From: Calditrichaceae bacterium
GTDB taxonomy: Bacteria; Calditrichota; Calditrichia; RBG-13-44-9; J075
Reading direction: 5' to 3'
DNA: 64,000 nucleotides
Assembly (NCBI GenBank): GCA_013360445.1
Contig: JABWBP010000037.1
Coordinates: 18,425-82,424 of the forward strand
In this document: piece after piece, positions 26,151-34,895 of the stretch
Position numbering within the stretch: the stretch's first letter is position 1
How the letters are laid out: each line of letters opens with the position of its first letter
The notes under the pieces: model-generated
Seen by the model: only the letters and a program-made list of their open reading frames with translations
The model's database searches: none
Told to the model about the DNA's origin: nothing
Position numbers and translations under genes: made by a program

Positions 26151-26369
26151 GGCGCAGTACAAATTGCATAAGAAGCGGAATTTATGAATGAATAGCCCCG
26201 CGCTTCAGCGCGGGGGATTCAAAATTCCCAATCTTCACCCTGGGGCTTCAGCCCCAAGTTTTAAAGCAACCGGGGCTGAAGCCCCAATTCAGTTTTCCTC
26301 GGATTTTCTTTTCCCCGCGCTGAAGCGCGGGGCTATTCATGTAAACATTTGTGCAATTTGTGCTGCGCC
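26151..26369. repeat. Nested palindromic element with two pairs of inverted repeats
   Basis: The outer pair of 21 bp (26151-26171 and 26349-26369; GGCGCAGTACAAATTGC...) pairs with two mismatches. The inner pair of 28 bp (26188-26215 and 26313-26340; ATGAATAGCCCCGCGC...) is perfect. Further GGGGCTTCAGCCCC-type hairpins lie inside. No open frame is present. It looks like one palindromic element inside another. Confidence 0.8.
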
Positions 26370-26420
26370 CATCTCAACAAGCTAATGTTAACCCTTAATC
26401 AGCAGAAAAAACGGTTGCGC

Positions 26421-26668
26421 TTTCGGGGGGTAAGTATGCGCTTAATCGTGGTTGAGATAAAAGCGCAAAACTCGGCACCCAACTCGTTCCAAAACTCCTG
26501 TTTTGGAACGCAATAATCGTGGAAACTCTGTTTCCGGCCACAAAAAGCGCAGAACTTGCACGCGAAACTGGAGTTTCGCGTGCAATTACGTTCCCAAAGA
26601 GACTTTGGGAACGAGGTTTCGCGGACTTTGTCTCCGACCACGTTTAAGCGCACACTTACCTTTCGGGG
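26421..26668. mobile_element. MITE-like element with 24-bp TIRs and 8-bp target duplication
   Basis: Terminal inverted repeats 26429-26452 and 26637-26660 (tips GGTAAGT.TGCGCTTAA) match with two mismatches. TTTCGGGG flanks both ends directly (26421-26428 and 26661-26668). Inside are four strong hairpins at 26486-26509, 26519-26541, 26556-26585 (14-bp perfect stem) and 26589-26613. No coding frame for a transposase exists, so it would move in trans. It sits 2 bp beyond the stop codon of the LysM-amidase gene. Confidence 0.82.
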
Positions 26669-26670
26669 TT

Positions 26671-27513
26671 TTACAGGCCGATTTTCCCCCAGTCAAACGC
26701 CGGGCCGATGTCCCACTTATCGCTGCGGAAATTCTGGTGGCAGACGACGCCGTTGAAATTGATCATCCCCTCCAGGTCGGTGGACAGTTTATTGCGCGGC
26801 GCCTGCCGGGGGATATCGAAATGCAGGCAGAGGTAATCGATCAATTTGTTCAGCGAAGCGTATTGCGCCGCGGTAAAGGCGGCAAAGTACTGGATGCCGC
26901 GGTCGGTTTTCTTCACATATTTGTCGTTTTCGTCCAGCGTGCACCACCGGGTGCTGAAGGTTTCCCTGCCGGTGACCGGGTGCGGCGGCGCCCACCAGTT
27001 CAATTGCCGGCGGTCGCCGCTGTCCGGTTTGAGCGGCCCCACGTTGACGATCTCGATCGGGATGGTTCGCTGCTCCAACTGATAATAGATCGGGTACTCC
27101 CCGCTGTAGTGGCGAAAAAGGTGAATCGCCCAGTAGCGGGGCGGGAAAATTTCATAAATTTTGCCATCCCGGTCGAGAATATAGGGGGTTGCCACCCGGC
27201 CGCGGTTATTCTTAAAGGTGTTGAAGGCCCCGGAGGCGGTGGTGCCGGCGGTAAAATGGAGCACGATCATCCGTTTGCGGTGCTCTTCGCGGTAATACCC
27301 TCCAATCGGCAATTGGAAGGTGGAAGAATCAATTTCCAGGTCTGCACCGGCCCCGGAAATGTCCGGTATTTTCAACACCTGCCCTACTTTCAGGTCGTTG
27401 GGGTTGGCAATACCGTTCGCACTGGCGATAATGGTATATTTTGAATAATCATTATAAAAATATTTGGCGATAGAGGTTAACGTATCCCCTGTTTTAACGA
27501 TGTGGGTGCGCAT
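26671..27513 (-). CDS. LysM domain plus N-acetylmuramoyl-L-alanine amidase (Amidase_2), no signal peptide
   Basis: 280 residues. Residues 1-50 are a LysM domain (VKTGDTLTSIAKYFYNDY; NPNDLKVGQVLKIP). Residues 75-270 are an Amidase_2/AmpD-type zinc amidase: VLHFTAGT gives the first histidine, GVVCHQNF the second, and KWDIGPAFDW the metal-ligand region. It would cut the amide bond between muramic acid and the stem peptide. The protein starts directly with LysM and has no export signal. Its gene starts 32 nt after the 4-TM membrane protein gene ends, so the two probably form an operon. Confidence 0.85.
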   Translation of the reverse strand: MRTHIVKTGDTLTSIAKYFYNDYSKYTIIASANGIANPNDLKVGQVLKIPDISGAGADLEIDSSTFQLPIGGYYREEHRKRMIVLHFTAGTTASGAFNTFKNNRGRVATPYILDRDGKIYEIFPPRYWAIHLFRHYSGEYPIYYQLEQRTIPIEIVNVGPLKPDSGDRRQLNWWAPPHPVTGRETFSTRWCTLDENDKYVKKTDRGIQYFAAFTAAQYASLNKLIDYLCLHFDIPRQAPRNKLSTDLEGMINFNGVVCHQNFRSDKWDIGPAFDWGKIGL

Positions 27514-27545
27514 GTGGCCATCTCCTTCGCTGGTGTCGCGTTGAT

Positions 27546-28397
27546 TTAAGGCAGACCGGGATGTTCCGCTTCTTTCCCGGTGGCTTTACCGGCCTCGATT
27601 TTACCGGCTTCATCTTCATCCGTTTTTGGGGGGGCGACCGGTTGAGAAGGCGCTTCAATCACCTGAACCGGGGGCGCGGCGCTTTCCCCGCCGAAGAGGG
27701 CGGTCATTACCCGGTCGATCAACTGCACGAAAAAGCGCTCGCTGAATCCCGCCAGGAACGAGACGATGTGCAAAATGGAGGTGTTTTGCACCTCAACGTT
27801 GCTCTGCGCCAATCCCACCATGCCGCTTTGGATGATAATCACCGAAACCACCCCGAAAATCGCTCCTAACAGGGGCTTGAACCAGTACCAGGACTGGTAT
27901 TGGTCGTCGAAATCCATTTGAATGGTGTGCTTCACGATGCCCCACCAGGCGATGGTGGTTCCGCCTAACGCCCCGCTCCACAGGTAGGGCATGTATCGCC
28001 CGGTGATCCAGGTTTTCACAAAATCCGGCACCTGGGGCAGCGCCGCGAGGACCTCTAACAACGCCAAAGCTCCGAACGTTACCAGGGGGGCAAATGCCAG
28101 GATAAGGGCCAGGCGGCGGTTGTTCCGGGTTTCGATGCCGCGGTTGAGCAAGAAGGTCGCTCCCCAAACCTGCCGGTAGGCCTCGCCCCAGTTATTGCTT
28201 TCGGAAGCGGCCTGGGCTTTGCCGACCAGCTCCAGGAACTGCTTGGAAAAATCTTCCCCGGGAGAGATCTGGATAATGCGGGAATTGAGCGCGTCGATGC
28301 TTCGCAGAACTTCCTCCTTCCGGGTTGGATCGGTATCTGCCGTGAATTGCGGCATGGGCTGCAACGGCAGGATTTCTCTCTTGCGCTTATTGCTCAT
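27546..28397 (-). CDS. Membrane protein of unknown function, 3-4 TM helices
   Basis: 283 residues. The soluble N-terminal 95 residues are helical (DPTRKEEVLRSIDALNSRII). Hydrophobic helices lie near residues 97-120 (LALILAFAPLVTFGALALLE), 137-158, 173-195 (PLLGAIFGVVSVIIIQSGMV), and a weaker one near 208-228. The C-terminus is a Pro/Glu/Lys-rich tail. AGGAGG precedes the start. I recognise no family. Its tight spacing to the LysM-amidase suggests a shared role; a holin-like or anchoring part is possible but not shown. Confidence 0.6.
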   Translation of the reverse strand: MSNKRKREILPLQPMPQFTADTDPTRKEEVLRSIDALNSRIIQISPGEDFSKQFLELVGKAQAASESNNWGEAYRQVWGATFLLNRGIETRNNRRLALILAFAPLVTFGALALLEVLAALPQVPDFVKTWITGRYMPYLWSGALGGTTIAWWGIVKHTIQMDFDDQYQSWYWFKPLLGAIFGVVSVIIIQSGMVGLAQSNVEVQNTSILHIVSFLAGFSERFFVQLIDRVMTALFGGESAAPPVQVIEAPSQPVAPPKTDEDEAGKIEAGKATGKEAEHPGLP

Positions 28398-28663
28398 GGC
28401 AGAGCCTCCTGTGAAGAGTTGTGGGAGATTGAGCGGCCTGTCGCCGCAGCGGAGCGCCGCCGCAGGCCGTCTCGCCGGATTTGCCCCGGTTTACGCTCAG
28501 AAGCTGTTTTATGGGGATCCATCCCTTTGGGAAAAGCCCAAATTTTTGCCACGAAGCCACAAAGTTTCACCAAGAATTTTAAACATTTTTTAGTGAACCT
28601 TCGAGTCTTAGAGCCTTTGTGGCAACTTTTCCCGAAGGGATGGCTTCGCTATAAAACCGCTTC

Positions 28664-29257
28664 TCAGGGGCTTCTTTCAACTATTTTTACCCGGCAACGC
28701 TTTCCATAGAGCCGGGGGTATTTTTCTTTAAGCTGGCTCGCCAGATAGAATCCATAGATAGCCTGGTACTCCCCCGGGGGAAAGCCGGCAATTATCCGGA
28801 TCAAATTTTGCCCGGGCAATATCCGGTATTGCTCCCGGAAGATTTGCACCACGGTACCATCCGGCCTTATCTGCAACATGGTGACAAACATCGGCGAGAT
28901 CACCGCCAGAAGAGAATCATCGTCAATATCGAATAAAATTTGAATCGAAGCGCCCACGGGAATTTCTCCCGCGGGGCAACCGGCCCGGGCAAATTGCCCG
29001 ATATTCGCCAACATGTACCCCTCTACCGTATCCGGCAGAATAAACGGGGGAGAATAAACCGGGTTGGGGGTGAGGCTTGCCAGGGTATCGGAAAGCCGGG
29101 AAACTCCGGCGGTATCTTGCCCGGCGGGCTGCGAGATTCCCTGCGCCTGTAAGGCCGGGCCGGCGCCCAGCAGCATCACGGCCTGGCAGAGAAGTGACAA
29201 CCAACCCCCTGCTTCACAAATTTTTTGCCAAACCGGGTGTCGAAGGTTTCGATCCAT
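28664..29257 (-). CDS. Exported hypothetical protein
   Basis: About 197 residues from ATG 29257; an in-frame TTG at 29293 is possible. The N-terminus has a basic segment and a hydrophobic stretch (WLSLLCQAVMLLGAGPALQA) ending in a likely signal-peptidase site. The mature part includes PFILPDTVEGYMLANIGQFA, IQILFDIDDDSLLAVISPMF and FPPGEYQAIYGFYLASQL, which suggests a small beta-rich domain. No family is recognised. It is flanked by palindromic repeats on both sides. Confidence 0.5.
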   Translation of the reverse strand: MDRNLRHPVWQKICEAGGWLSLLCQAVMLLGAGPALQAQGISQPAGQDTAGVSRLSDTLASLTPNPVYSPPFILPDTVEGYMLANIGQFARAGCPAGEIPVGASIQILFDIDDDSLLAVISPMFVTMLQIRPDGTVVQIFREQYRILPGQNLIRIIAGFPPGEYQAIYGFYLASQLKEKYPRLYGKRCRVKIVERSP

Positions 29258-29359
29258 AGCGGTTTTTCGCTTTACGCCAGAGAATGTCGCCAATTGATCT
29301 CACATTCGCAACAGGAAATATTGCATTTCAGCCGCAGCAGGATATTCCCGGGTTGTCGC

Positions 29360-29522
29360 TATAGGCGTAAACCTAAGGGATTGGAGGCCAGGAATGGGGG
29401 TTAAAAACCCCCGATTTTGATGGGATCGCCTTTATCCCCGACATAAATGTCGGGGCAATTGATCTGAATAGCCCCGCGATTCACCGATTGATAACCTTCA
29501 GACGCTTAGGGTTACGCCTATG
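29360..29522. repeat. Palindromic element with 18-bp inverted ends
   Basis: TATAGGCGTAAACCTAAG at 29360-29377 pairs with CTTAGGGTTACGCCTATG at 29505-29522 with few mismatches. Inside lie hairpins GGGGGTTAAAAACCCCC and CCCCGACATAAATGTCGGGG. No open frame. Together with an AT-rich leader it makes up the 29258-29821 gap; I see nothing else there. Confidence 0.7.
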
Positions 29523-29821
29523 CGGATGGCCGGGAAACTTTTAAAACAGCTTCTAAGGTTTTGCCAACCCGCGCCGTTCATTTTAAAAAGCTCTGCAAAT
29601 ACTTGTTATCGCGCACAGCACAGGCGCAAAAAAAACAATATTCTGTTGAAACTGGTGGGATGTTGAGAAAAGTAGATGGCATCAGGGGGGGTCTATACAA
29701 CTATATGCTATGGAGCAGTACTATGTATTTGGTTAGAGACAATTTCACCCATCAAAATACAACTTCGTGGGATTTTCTGCCGCCAGTGGACGCTGCGGCG
29801 GCTGGCCCGGGAAAGGAAATA

Positions 29822-31630
29822 TTGGAGATTTTTTCTTCCCCGACTGTTTTTGCCTTGTTCTCCCGCGCCGCCAGCATGGTCGTGATTCTACTGCTGGCGT
29901 TTTTCATGGTTCAAGCGGCGCGGGCGCAGGAATATTTTGATAAGATTGCCCAAACCGGGCAAGCCATACCGGGGGTGGATGCTGAGACCCAAAAATCCAA
30001 CCAGAGCCAGGTGGTATGGTACCAAGGCTACTGGTGGGGGGTTTTTAAAGAGTCGAACTCCGGCCACTGGTTTATTTACCGGTATGAAAACAACACCTGG
30101 AGCGCGAACGCCACTACCGGAATTACCGATGGTACTGAAGCTGACGCCCACCTGGATGAAGCCAGCGGCAAACTGTATGTGCTGGTGTCAACGAACGCCA
30201 AACGCGTGTCGCGGTTGAGCTATTCCGGTGGGAATTGGGTGTTGGACAGCGGTTTTCCGGAATTCGTGGATATAGATGCTTCCAGCGATAATCCCGCCTG
30301 CATTACCCGGGCCATGGACGGCGATCTGTTCGTTTTTTGGGTCAGGGGCGGCAACTTAAAAGGCGTGTACAGCAGCGACCAGGGAGTTACCTGGACCCTC
30401 CCCTTTATCATCACCAGCGCCAGCACTGCCATCACCGATGCCGTTGCTTTTCGCTATCTGGGCAGCAACTACATCGGCCTGTTCGTGGGAGAAGGAAGCG
30501 GGTCGAAAAGGTTCTTGTTTCGCCGCCTGAGCGACAGCGCCGATCCTACCATCAGCAGCAACTGGGTGGCGGAAACCCTGCCCCTTATTCCCAGCCTCGA
30601 CGGCGATGACCACGCGAACATCGTACGGGATGCCGACCATAACCTCTACGCCATCGGCAAGTATGCAGACAGCAATAAGTTTTATCTTTTCAAGCGCTAC
30701 AAAAACAACGGTGAGTGGGATTATTTTAAAATAGAGCCAAATTACGGAACCCGCCCGGCCCTGGCCATCGATGAAGCCAATAACAGCCTGGTGATTCTCG
30801 GAACGGTTCGAAAAAGCGGAGAGCTGGATAAAATCCAATATACCGTGCTGGATAAAGATAACCTCCAGGACGTTATCGGCATGGAACCCTGGAAGCCGGC
30901 GCTGGAAGACGGGATCAACAATTTCAGCGAAGTTACGGTATCCTACCAGATTCTCGGCAACAGCAGCAATTTGATGGTCTGCGGGGAAAGAGACAGCTCT
31001 CCCGGCCAGGTCTGGTACAACCTGCTGGATCTGAGCGACATCGCCCTGCCGGTGTTCATGGCCTTCTTTAGCGCCACCACGGACGCGCAGCGCATCAACC
31101 TGGAATGGGGCACTCATTCCGAAGTCAACAACTGGGAATGGATTATCCTTCGCCGGGAGGGCGAGCAAGGAGAATTCCACGAATTAGCCCGGCTGCCGGG
31201 GTTCGGCACCACCAATTTCTTCAACCGCTATTCCTACGCCGATGAAGGGGTGCAGCCGGAAACGGTCTATTATTACCGCCTCGCCAACGTGGATTTCGAT
31301 GGAACCATCCATTATTACCCGGAACTGGTAAAATCCAGCCTGGCGCCCATTTCCACTTTTGCGCTGTATCCCACTTATCCCAATCCTTTCAACGCCCAGA
31401 CCACCGTTCGCTTCGAGATCGGGGAAGCCGCCCGGGTACAATTAGATATTTTCGATGTATCCGGCCGGCGGGTGCGGCGGCTGTTCGAAGGATCTTTGCA
31501 GCCCGGCAGTTACAACTATATTTGGGATGGGCGGGATGATCGCAATGAAGGCGTCGCCTCCGGGGTATATTTCCTGAATTTCTCCGCCGGCAACTATTTC
31601 CGGGCGGAAAAAATGGTGTTATCGAAATAA
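29822..31630 (+). CDS. Secreted sialidase/BNR-like protein with C-terminal FlgD-like (type IX-type) domain
   Basis: About 602 residues from TTG 29822, chosen because GGAAAGGA lies upstream and it gives a compact signal peptide (SMVVILLLAFFMVQAARA); starts further upstream are possible. The middle is a beta-propeller-like region with BNR/Asp-box-like strands (SNQSQVVWYQGYWWGVF; AMDGDLFVFWVRGGNLKGVY; SDQGVTWTLPFI). The last 90 residues hold LYPTYPNPFNAQTTVRFEI and a GRRVRRLFEG...PGSYNYIWDGRD...SGVYFL pattern, as in FlgD-like or type IX sorting domains. The protein is probably surface-exposed or released. A carbohydrate role is suggested by the fold only. Confidence 0.72.
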   Translation: MEIFSSPTVFALFSRAASMVVILLLAFFMVQAARAQEYFDKIAQTGQAIPGVDAETQKSNQSQVVWYQGYWWGVFKESNSGHWFIYRYENNTWSANATTGITDGTEADAHLDEASGKLYVLVSTNAKRVSRLSYSGGNWVLDSGFPEFVDIDASSDNPACITRAMDGDLFVFWVRGGNLKGVYSSDQGVTWTLPFIITSASTAITDAVAFRYLGSNYIGLFVGEGSGSKRFLFRRLSDSADPTISSNWVAETLPLIPSLDGDDHANIVRDADHNLYAIGKYADSNKFYLFKRYKNNGEWDYFKIEPNYGTRPALAIDEANNSLVILGTVRKSGELDKIQYTVLDKDNLQDVIGMEPWKPALEDGINNFSEVTVSYQILGNSSNLMVCGERDSSPGQVWYNLLDLSDIALPVFMAFFSATTDAQRINLEWGTHSEVNNWEWIILRREGEQGEFHELARLPGFGTTNFFNRYSYADEGVQPETVYYYRLANVDFDGTIHYYPELVKSSLAPISTFALYPTYPNPFNAQTTVRFEIGEAARVQLDIFDVSGRRVRRLFEGSLQPGSYNYIWDGRDDRNEGVASGVYFLNFSAGNYFRAEKMVLSK

Positions 31631-31654
31631 TTAGCCTTAGCAGTGGAAAAGGAG

Positions 31655-31674
31655 TGCAAAACTTCAGTTTTGCA
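31655..31674. repeat. Palindrome TGCAAAACT-TC-AGTTTTGCA
   Basis: 20-bp palindrome 25 nt after the stop of the sialidase-like gene. It belongs to a family with members at 31730-31755, 51183-51206, 58241-58301 and 61199-61218. Confidence 0.7.
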
Positions 31675-31729
31675 AGGCAGCTTTCTCTATATTCTGTTTA
31701 TGGCTATCGACAATGAGGGGTAAGGAGGT

Positions 31730-31755
31730 GAGTGCAAAACTAAAGTTTTGCACTC
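31730..31755. repeat. 26-bp palindrome between a strong Shine-Dalgarno and the kinase start
   Basis: GAGTGCAAAACT-AA-AGTTTTGCACTC, 12-bp perfect arms. It lies directly after AAGGAGGTGA (31722-31731), while the likely start codon of the next gene is only at 31775 and has no ribosome site of its own. Confidence 0.75.
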
Positions 31756-31774
31756 CGCGAACGACCGCTGATCC

Positions 31775-32803
31775 ATGGAAATACTCTCACGACAGGAAAG
31801 CCCGGGAATCGCCCGGGAGGCAGACCGGCTCTGCCGGATCATCGAAGAACGCGAAACCGCGCTTCGAGAGGGCCGGGCGGGGAAAACCGCCAAAGTGGAG
31901 AACGCCGCTTTTCAGCTTCTCCAGATCGGGCGGAACGCAGTGTACCGCATCGACGATGCCCGGCGCTGGTTCCTGAAGCTCCCCTGCGGAAAAAATTGGA
32001 AGGGTTTGGAAGGGGAAGCGCTGGGGTTCCGCTTCCTCAAAACGGTTTTTCCGGGTGCGGAATATTACCTGCACCCCGCGGCGGTGCGGATCTCCCTTAA
32101 AAAAGGCTATATCCTTTCCGCAGAAGTCCCCGGCTCGCAATTGAACTACCATCTCTACCGGGGATGCTTTCGCGCTTCCGCTAAAGATTTCAAAAAAGTA
32201 GAAGAAATGTTCCGGCGCTGCGGCCGGGTGTTGGGTGAGTTTCACCGGGCGGGAGCGAATTACCCGGCGCGCCCGCTGGCCTCGGGGCTGGCCAATACCC
32301 TGGAACGCCGCCTGGCCAAAGCCGAAAGATTGGACGCCCGGGGGCAGGAAATCGCCCGCTGGCGGCAGGCCCGTGCGCCCTTTGCCGCCGAAGAGAGCTT
32401 CGTTCATGGAAATTGCACCTACCGGAACATCTTCGTGCACGGCGACCAGGCCGGCCTGATCGATTTCGAAACCAGCGGCCGGGGATCGCTCTACAACGAC
32501 CTGGCGCGGGTGTGCAGCGACGTGCTTCTCACCCGCACCGCCCTGTTCTTTCCCTGGAAGCGGGCCTTCAGCGCCCTGGCCGCCCTGTTGGAGGGATATA
32601 AATCGGCGTATTCTTACCAGCCGGAGCATTTGCTGAATTATATCGCCCTGTATATCTTCGACCGCTATATACAAGTCTATGGTATCAAAAAAGAGCGGGA
32701 AACCGTTTCCGGCGTCCCGGTTTCCCGGGGGAAAGTGCACCGCCTGATCGATAGCCTGTTGGAGGGAGACGCCGCGTCGGTGTTCGGCGGGATTCGTTTG
32801 TAA
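31775..32803 (+). CDS. APH/choline-kinase-fold phosphotransferase-like protein with altered HxD motif
   Basis: 342 residues. The protein-kinase-like fold of aminoglycoside/lipopolysaccharide-type kinases is seen in FVHGNCTYRNIFV near residue 209, where the catalytic loop HGDxxxxN is expected, and in GLIDFETSGRGSLYNDLA, the metal-binding DFE. The usual catalytic Asp of HGD is Asn here. The enzyme may be altered, inactive, or use another residue. The next gene, 50 nt downstream, is a flippase-like membrane protein, so the pair may act on a lipid-linked sugar. The start at 31775 lacks a Shine-Dalgarno sequence; the strong one upstream is separated from it by a palindrome. Confidence 0.65.
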   Translation: MEILSRQESPGIAREADRLCRIIEERETALREGRAGKTAKVENAAFQLLQIGRNAVYRIDDARRWFLKLPCGKNWKGLEGEALGFRFLKTVFPGAEYYLHPAAVRISLKKGYILSAEVPGSQLNYHLYRGCFRASAKDFKKVEEMFRRCGRVLGEFHRAGANYPARPLASGLANTLERRLAKAERLDARGQEIARWRQARAPFAAEESFVHGNCTYRNIFVHGDQAGLIDFETSGRGSLYNDLARVCSDVLLTRTALFFPWKRAFSALAALLEGYKSAYSYQPEHLLNYIALYIFDRYIQVYGIKKERETVSGVPVSRGKVHRLIDSLLEGDAASVFGGIRL

Positions 32804-32853
32804 CCCGGCTGCTTCGTCTAATCAATCAAATTCGAATCCCGGAGAGTGGGAAG

Positions 32854-33915
32854 ATGCACGTGTTGATAAAAATGATCGCTTCGTTCGGCGGGACTGCTAT
32901 TTTCATGTACCTGGCCTTCAAGAATATCCATCTTCCCAGCTTCTGGGAATCGCTCAGCGATACCGGTTGGCTGCTGATCGTCGGCGCTTCCGCGATGACC
33001 GTGGTTTCCATGCTGCTGCGGGCCTGGCGCTGGCAAATCCTGCTCTCCCCCTTGAAGAAAGTGCCGTACTTTTCCGCATTTACCTTCACCATGATCGGTT
33101 TTATGGGTAATAATGTTCTTCCCGCCCATGCCGGGGAGGTCATAAAACCATACCTGTTGGGGAAAAAAGAGGGAATCAGCGGCTTTTCGGCGCTGGCCAC
33201 GGTGTTGATTGAGCGGGTGCTGGACTGCATTGCCCTGATCACTTTGTTTTTGAGCGTGCTCTTCTTCGTTCCCCTGCCCTTCTGGATGAAAACCGGCGGG
33301 CTGGCCGCGGGGTTCGGCAGCCTCGCCCTGCTTTTTCTAATGATCACTCTTGCTTCCGGGGAGAGCAGGATGCGGGATAAATTATTCCGGCTGAATGAAA
33401 AATTCCCGGGGAAAATTCGCTCCTACACCCACCGGCATTTGATTACCTTTTTGGAAGGGTTAGCTATTTTCAAGCGCCGGGCTGCTCTCTTTCCCCTGAT
33501 TGGAATTTCGCTGTTGATCTGGCTGCACATGTCCGCCACCGCCTACCTCATTTTGAAAGGATACCCCATGGCCGGGCCGGCCGGGGCGAACCTCTGGCTG
33601 GCCGCGGTGGTGGTGGTAGTATTCCTGGCCTTTGCCATTGTGCTGCCCTCCTCGCCGGGGTACTTGGGGATTACCCAGTGGGGATTCAAAATCGCTTTGG
33701 GACTCTTCGCCATCAATGAGATCGATGCCCTGGGATGCTCGGTCATCTTCAGCCTGACCCAGTACGTGCCGGTTACGGCAGGGGGGATTATTTTATTGAT
33801 GAAAGAGGGGATGTCGTTCAAATATTTGCGCAGCAGCGCCCGGACTCAACACGAAACGCTCGCCCCGGAAGCGCTGCTCCCCTACGAAAAAGCCCCCGGG
33901 CGAACGAAACCGTAG
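32854..33915 (+). CDS. Lysylphosphatidylglycerol synthase TM-region / flippase-like membrane protein
   Basis: 353 residues with about eight hydrophobic helices (for example VLLRAWRWQILLSPL; FTFTMIGFMGNNVLPAHAGE; VIFSLTQYVPVTAGGIILLM). The segment NNVLPAHAGEVIKPYLL is the hallmark of the MprF N-terminal/UPF0104 (YbhN-like) family, implicated in lipid or glycolipid translocation across the inner membrane. The soluble synthase domain of MprF is absent. GGAGAG precedes the start. It is probably co-transcribed with the APH-like kinase gene. Confidence 0.85.
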   Translation: MHVLIKMIASFGGTAIFMYLAFKNIHLPSFWESLSDTGWLLIVGASAMTVVSMLLRAWRWQILLSPLKKVPYFSAFTFTMIGFMGNNVLPAHAGEVIKPYLLGKKEGISGFSALATVLIERVLDCIALITLFLSVLFFVPLPFWMKTGGLAAGFGSLALLFLMITLASGESRMRDKLFRLNEKFPGKIRSYTHRHLITFLEGLAIFKRRAALFPLIGISLLIWLHMSATAYLILKGYPMAGPAGANLWLAAVVVVVFLAFAIVLPSSPGYLGITQWGFKIALGLFAINEIDALGCSVIFSLTQYVPVTAGGIILLMKEGMSFKYLRSSARTQHETLAPEALLPYEKAPGRTKP

Positions 33916-34043
33916 AAGTTTTTTGAAAGCGCCACGCTGAGAACGCGGGAACGAGTTTATGTCAAACTACTCGTTACACAGATCTGTAACGCACTCCTGG
34001 AGGCTCTGCCTCCGGTACAATTTGTTATGCACCACTCCCCATC

Positions 34044-34583
34044 CTATTTGACCAGTTTCGAGATCGCCTTGAACTCCTCGGTTCCCGCCACTAACAACAG
34101 TTCGAACAGCAGGGATTCGCAGCCGGTCACGATGACCCCTTCATCGCGCATCCGCTGTACCGCGGTTTGCTTGTCGGACAGCCTGCGGGAGGAGACGCAG
34201 TCTTCTACCAACACCGGTTCGTAACCGATTTCCAGGAGATCCAGGGCGGTTTGCATCACGCAGACGTGGGTTTCGATGCCCATCAAGATCACGTGATTCT
34301 TCCCGTGGTCGTTGAGAATGTTCACGAAATCCGGATCGCCGAAACAGCTAAAAGTAAGTTTTTCGATGGGATTGAATTTGCCTAACGCTTTGGCAACCGC
34401 GGGGATGGTAGGCCCAAGCCCCCTGGTGTACTGTTGGGTGACCACCAACGGCACCTTCAGCACTTTCAATCCTTTGATCAATTTAACCAGGTTTTCGGCG
34501 AGCTGTTGGTGCTCGTAAATGTGGGGAAACAATTTTTCCTGCGCGTCAACCACGACGGCAATGGCATCTTCTTTGGGGATCAT
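34044..34583 (-). CDS. Isochorismatase-family cysteine hydrolase (YcaC-like)
   Basis: 179 residues from ATG 34583; a TTG 42 nt upstream is less likely. The catalytic triad of the family is visible: Asp in AIAVVVDAQ near residue 10, Lys in IEKLTFSCF near 77, Cys in IETHVCVMQT near 110. Such enzymes hydrolyse amides or vinyl ethers; YcaC-like members are of unclear substrate. The gene stands alone between the flippase-like gene and acs, both in other transcription units. A weak GAGA precedes the start. Confidence 0.85.
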   Translation of the reverse strand: MIPKEDAIAVVVDAQEKLFPHIYEHQQLAENLVKLIKGLKVLKVPLVVTQQYTRGLGPTIPAVAKALGKFNPIEKLTFSCFGDPDFVNILNDHGKNHVILMGIETHVCVMQTALDLLEIGYEPVLVEDCVSSRRLSDKQTAVQRMRDEGVIVTGCESLLFELLLVAGTEEFKAISKLVK

Positions 34584-34727
34584 GCGGGTCTCTCGAAGGT
34601 TTGAAGTTTTAATTTTCAACCACAAATTTGCCCGAATTTCACAGATTCGGTTTTCCCTGCGCTATTGCAATTGAGGCGGCCGAAAGTTAATCAACGCCGC
34701 CCTTTATTCAAATAGGGCAATAAAAAA

Positions 34728-34895
34728 TGGCCGGGAACAGGGGCAGATGGCAGGGGCAGGAGCAGCAGGCAGAAGCAAGGGCGGGGAGCAGGAGCAGTAG
34801 GCAAGTACGCGATAGCGAATTCTACTTACACTATGGCAAGCCACCGCTCTCCCGGCTGCCCCCTATCCCTGCCCCCTGCTCCTGCCCCTGCCTCA
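34728..34895. repeat. GGCAGG/CCTGCC palindromic element, copy 2
   Basis: A G-rich arm of hexad/heptad words (GGCAGGA, GCAGTAG), a core TACGCGATAGCGAATTCTAC, and a complementary C-rich arm ending 2 nt past the acs stop codon. The core matches copies at 24124-24256 and 61100-61243 in reverse. Confidence 0.7.

Noticed and set aside
29561..29821. N-terminal extension of the sialidase-like protein from TTG 29561
   Set aside because: No ribosome site, and it would place a charged 90-residue segment ahead of a clear signal peptide.
32819..32845. TTCGAATCCC sequence resembling a tRNA T-loop
   Set aside because: No acceptor stem or anticodon arm can be formed; the upstream bases are coding sequence.
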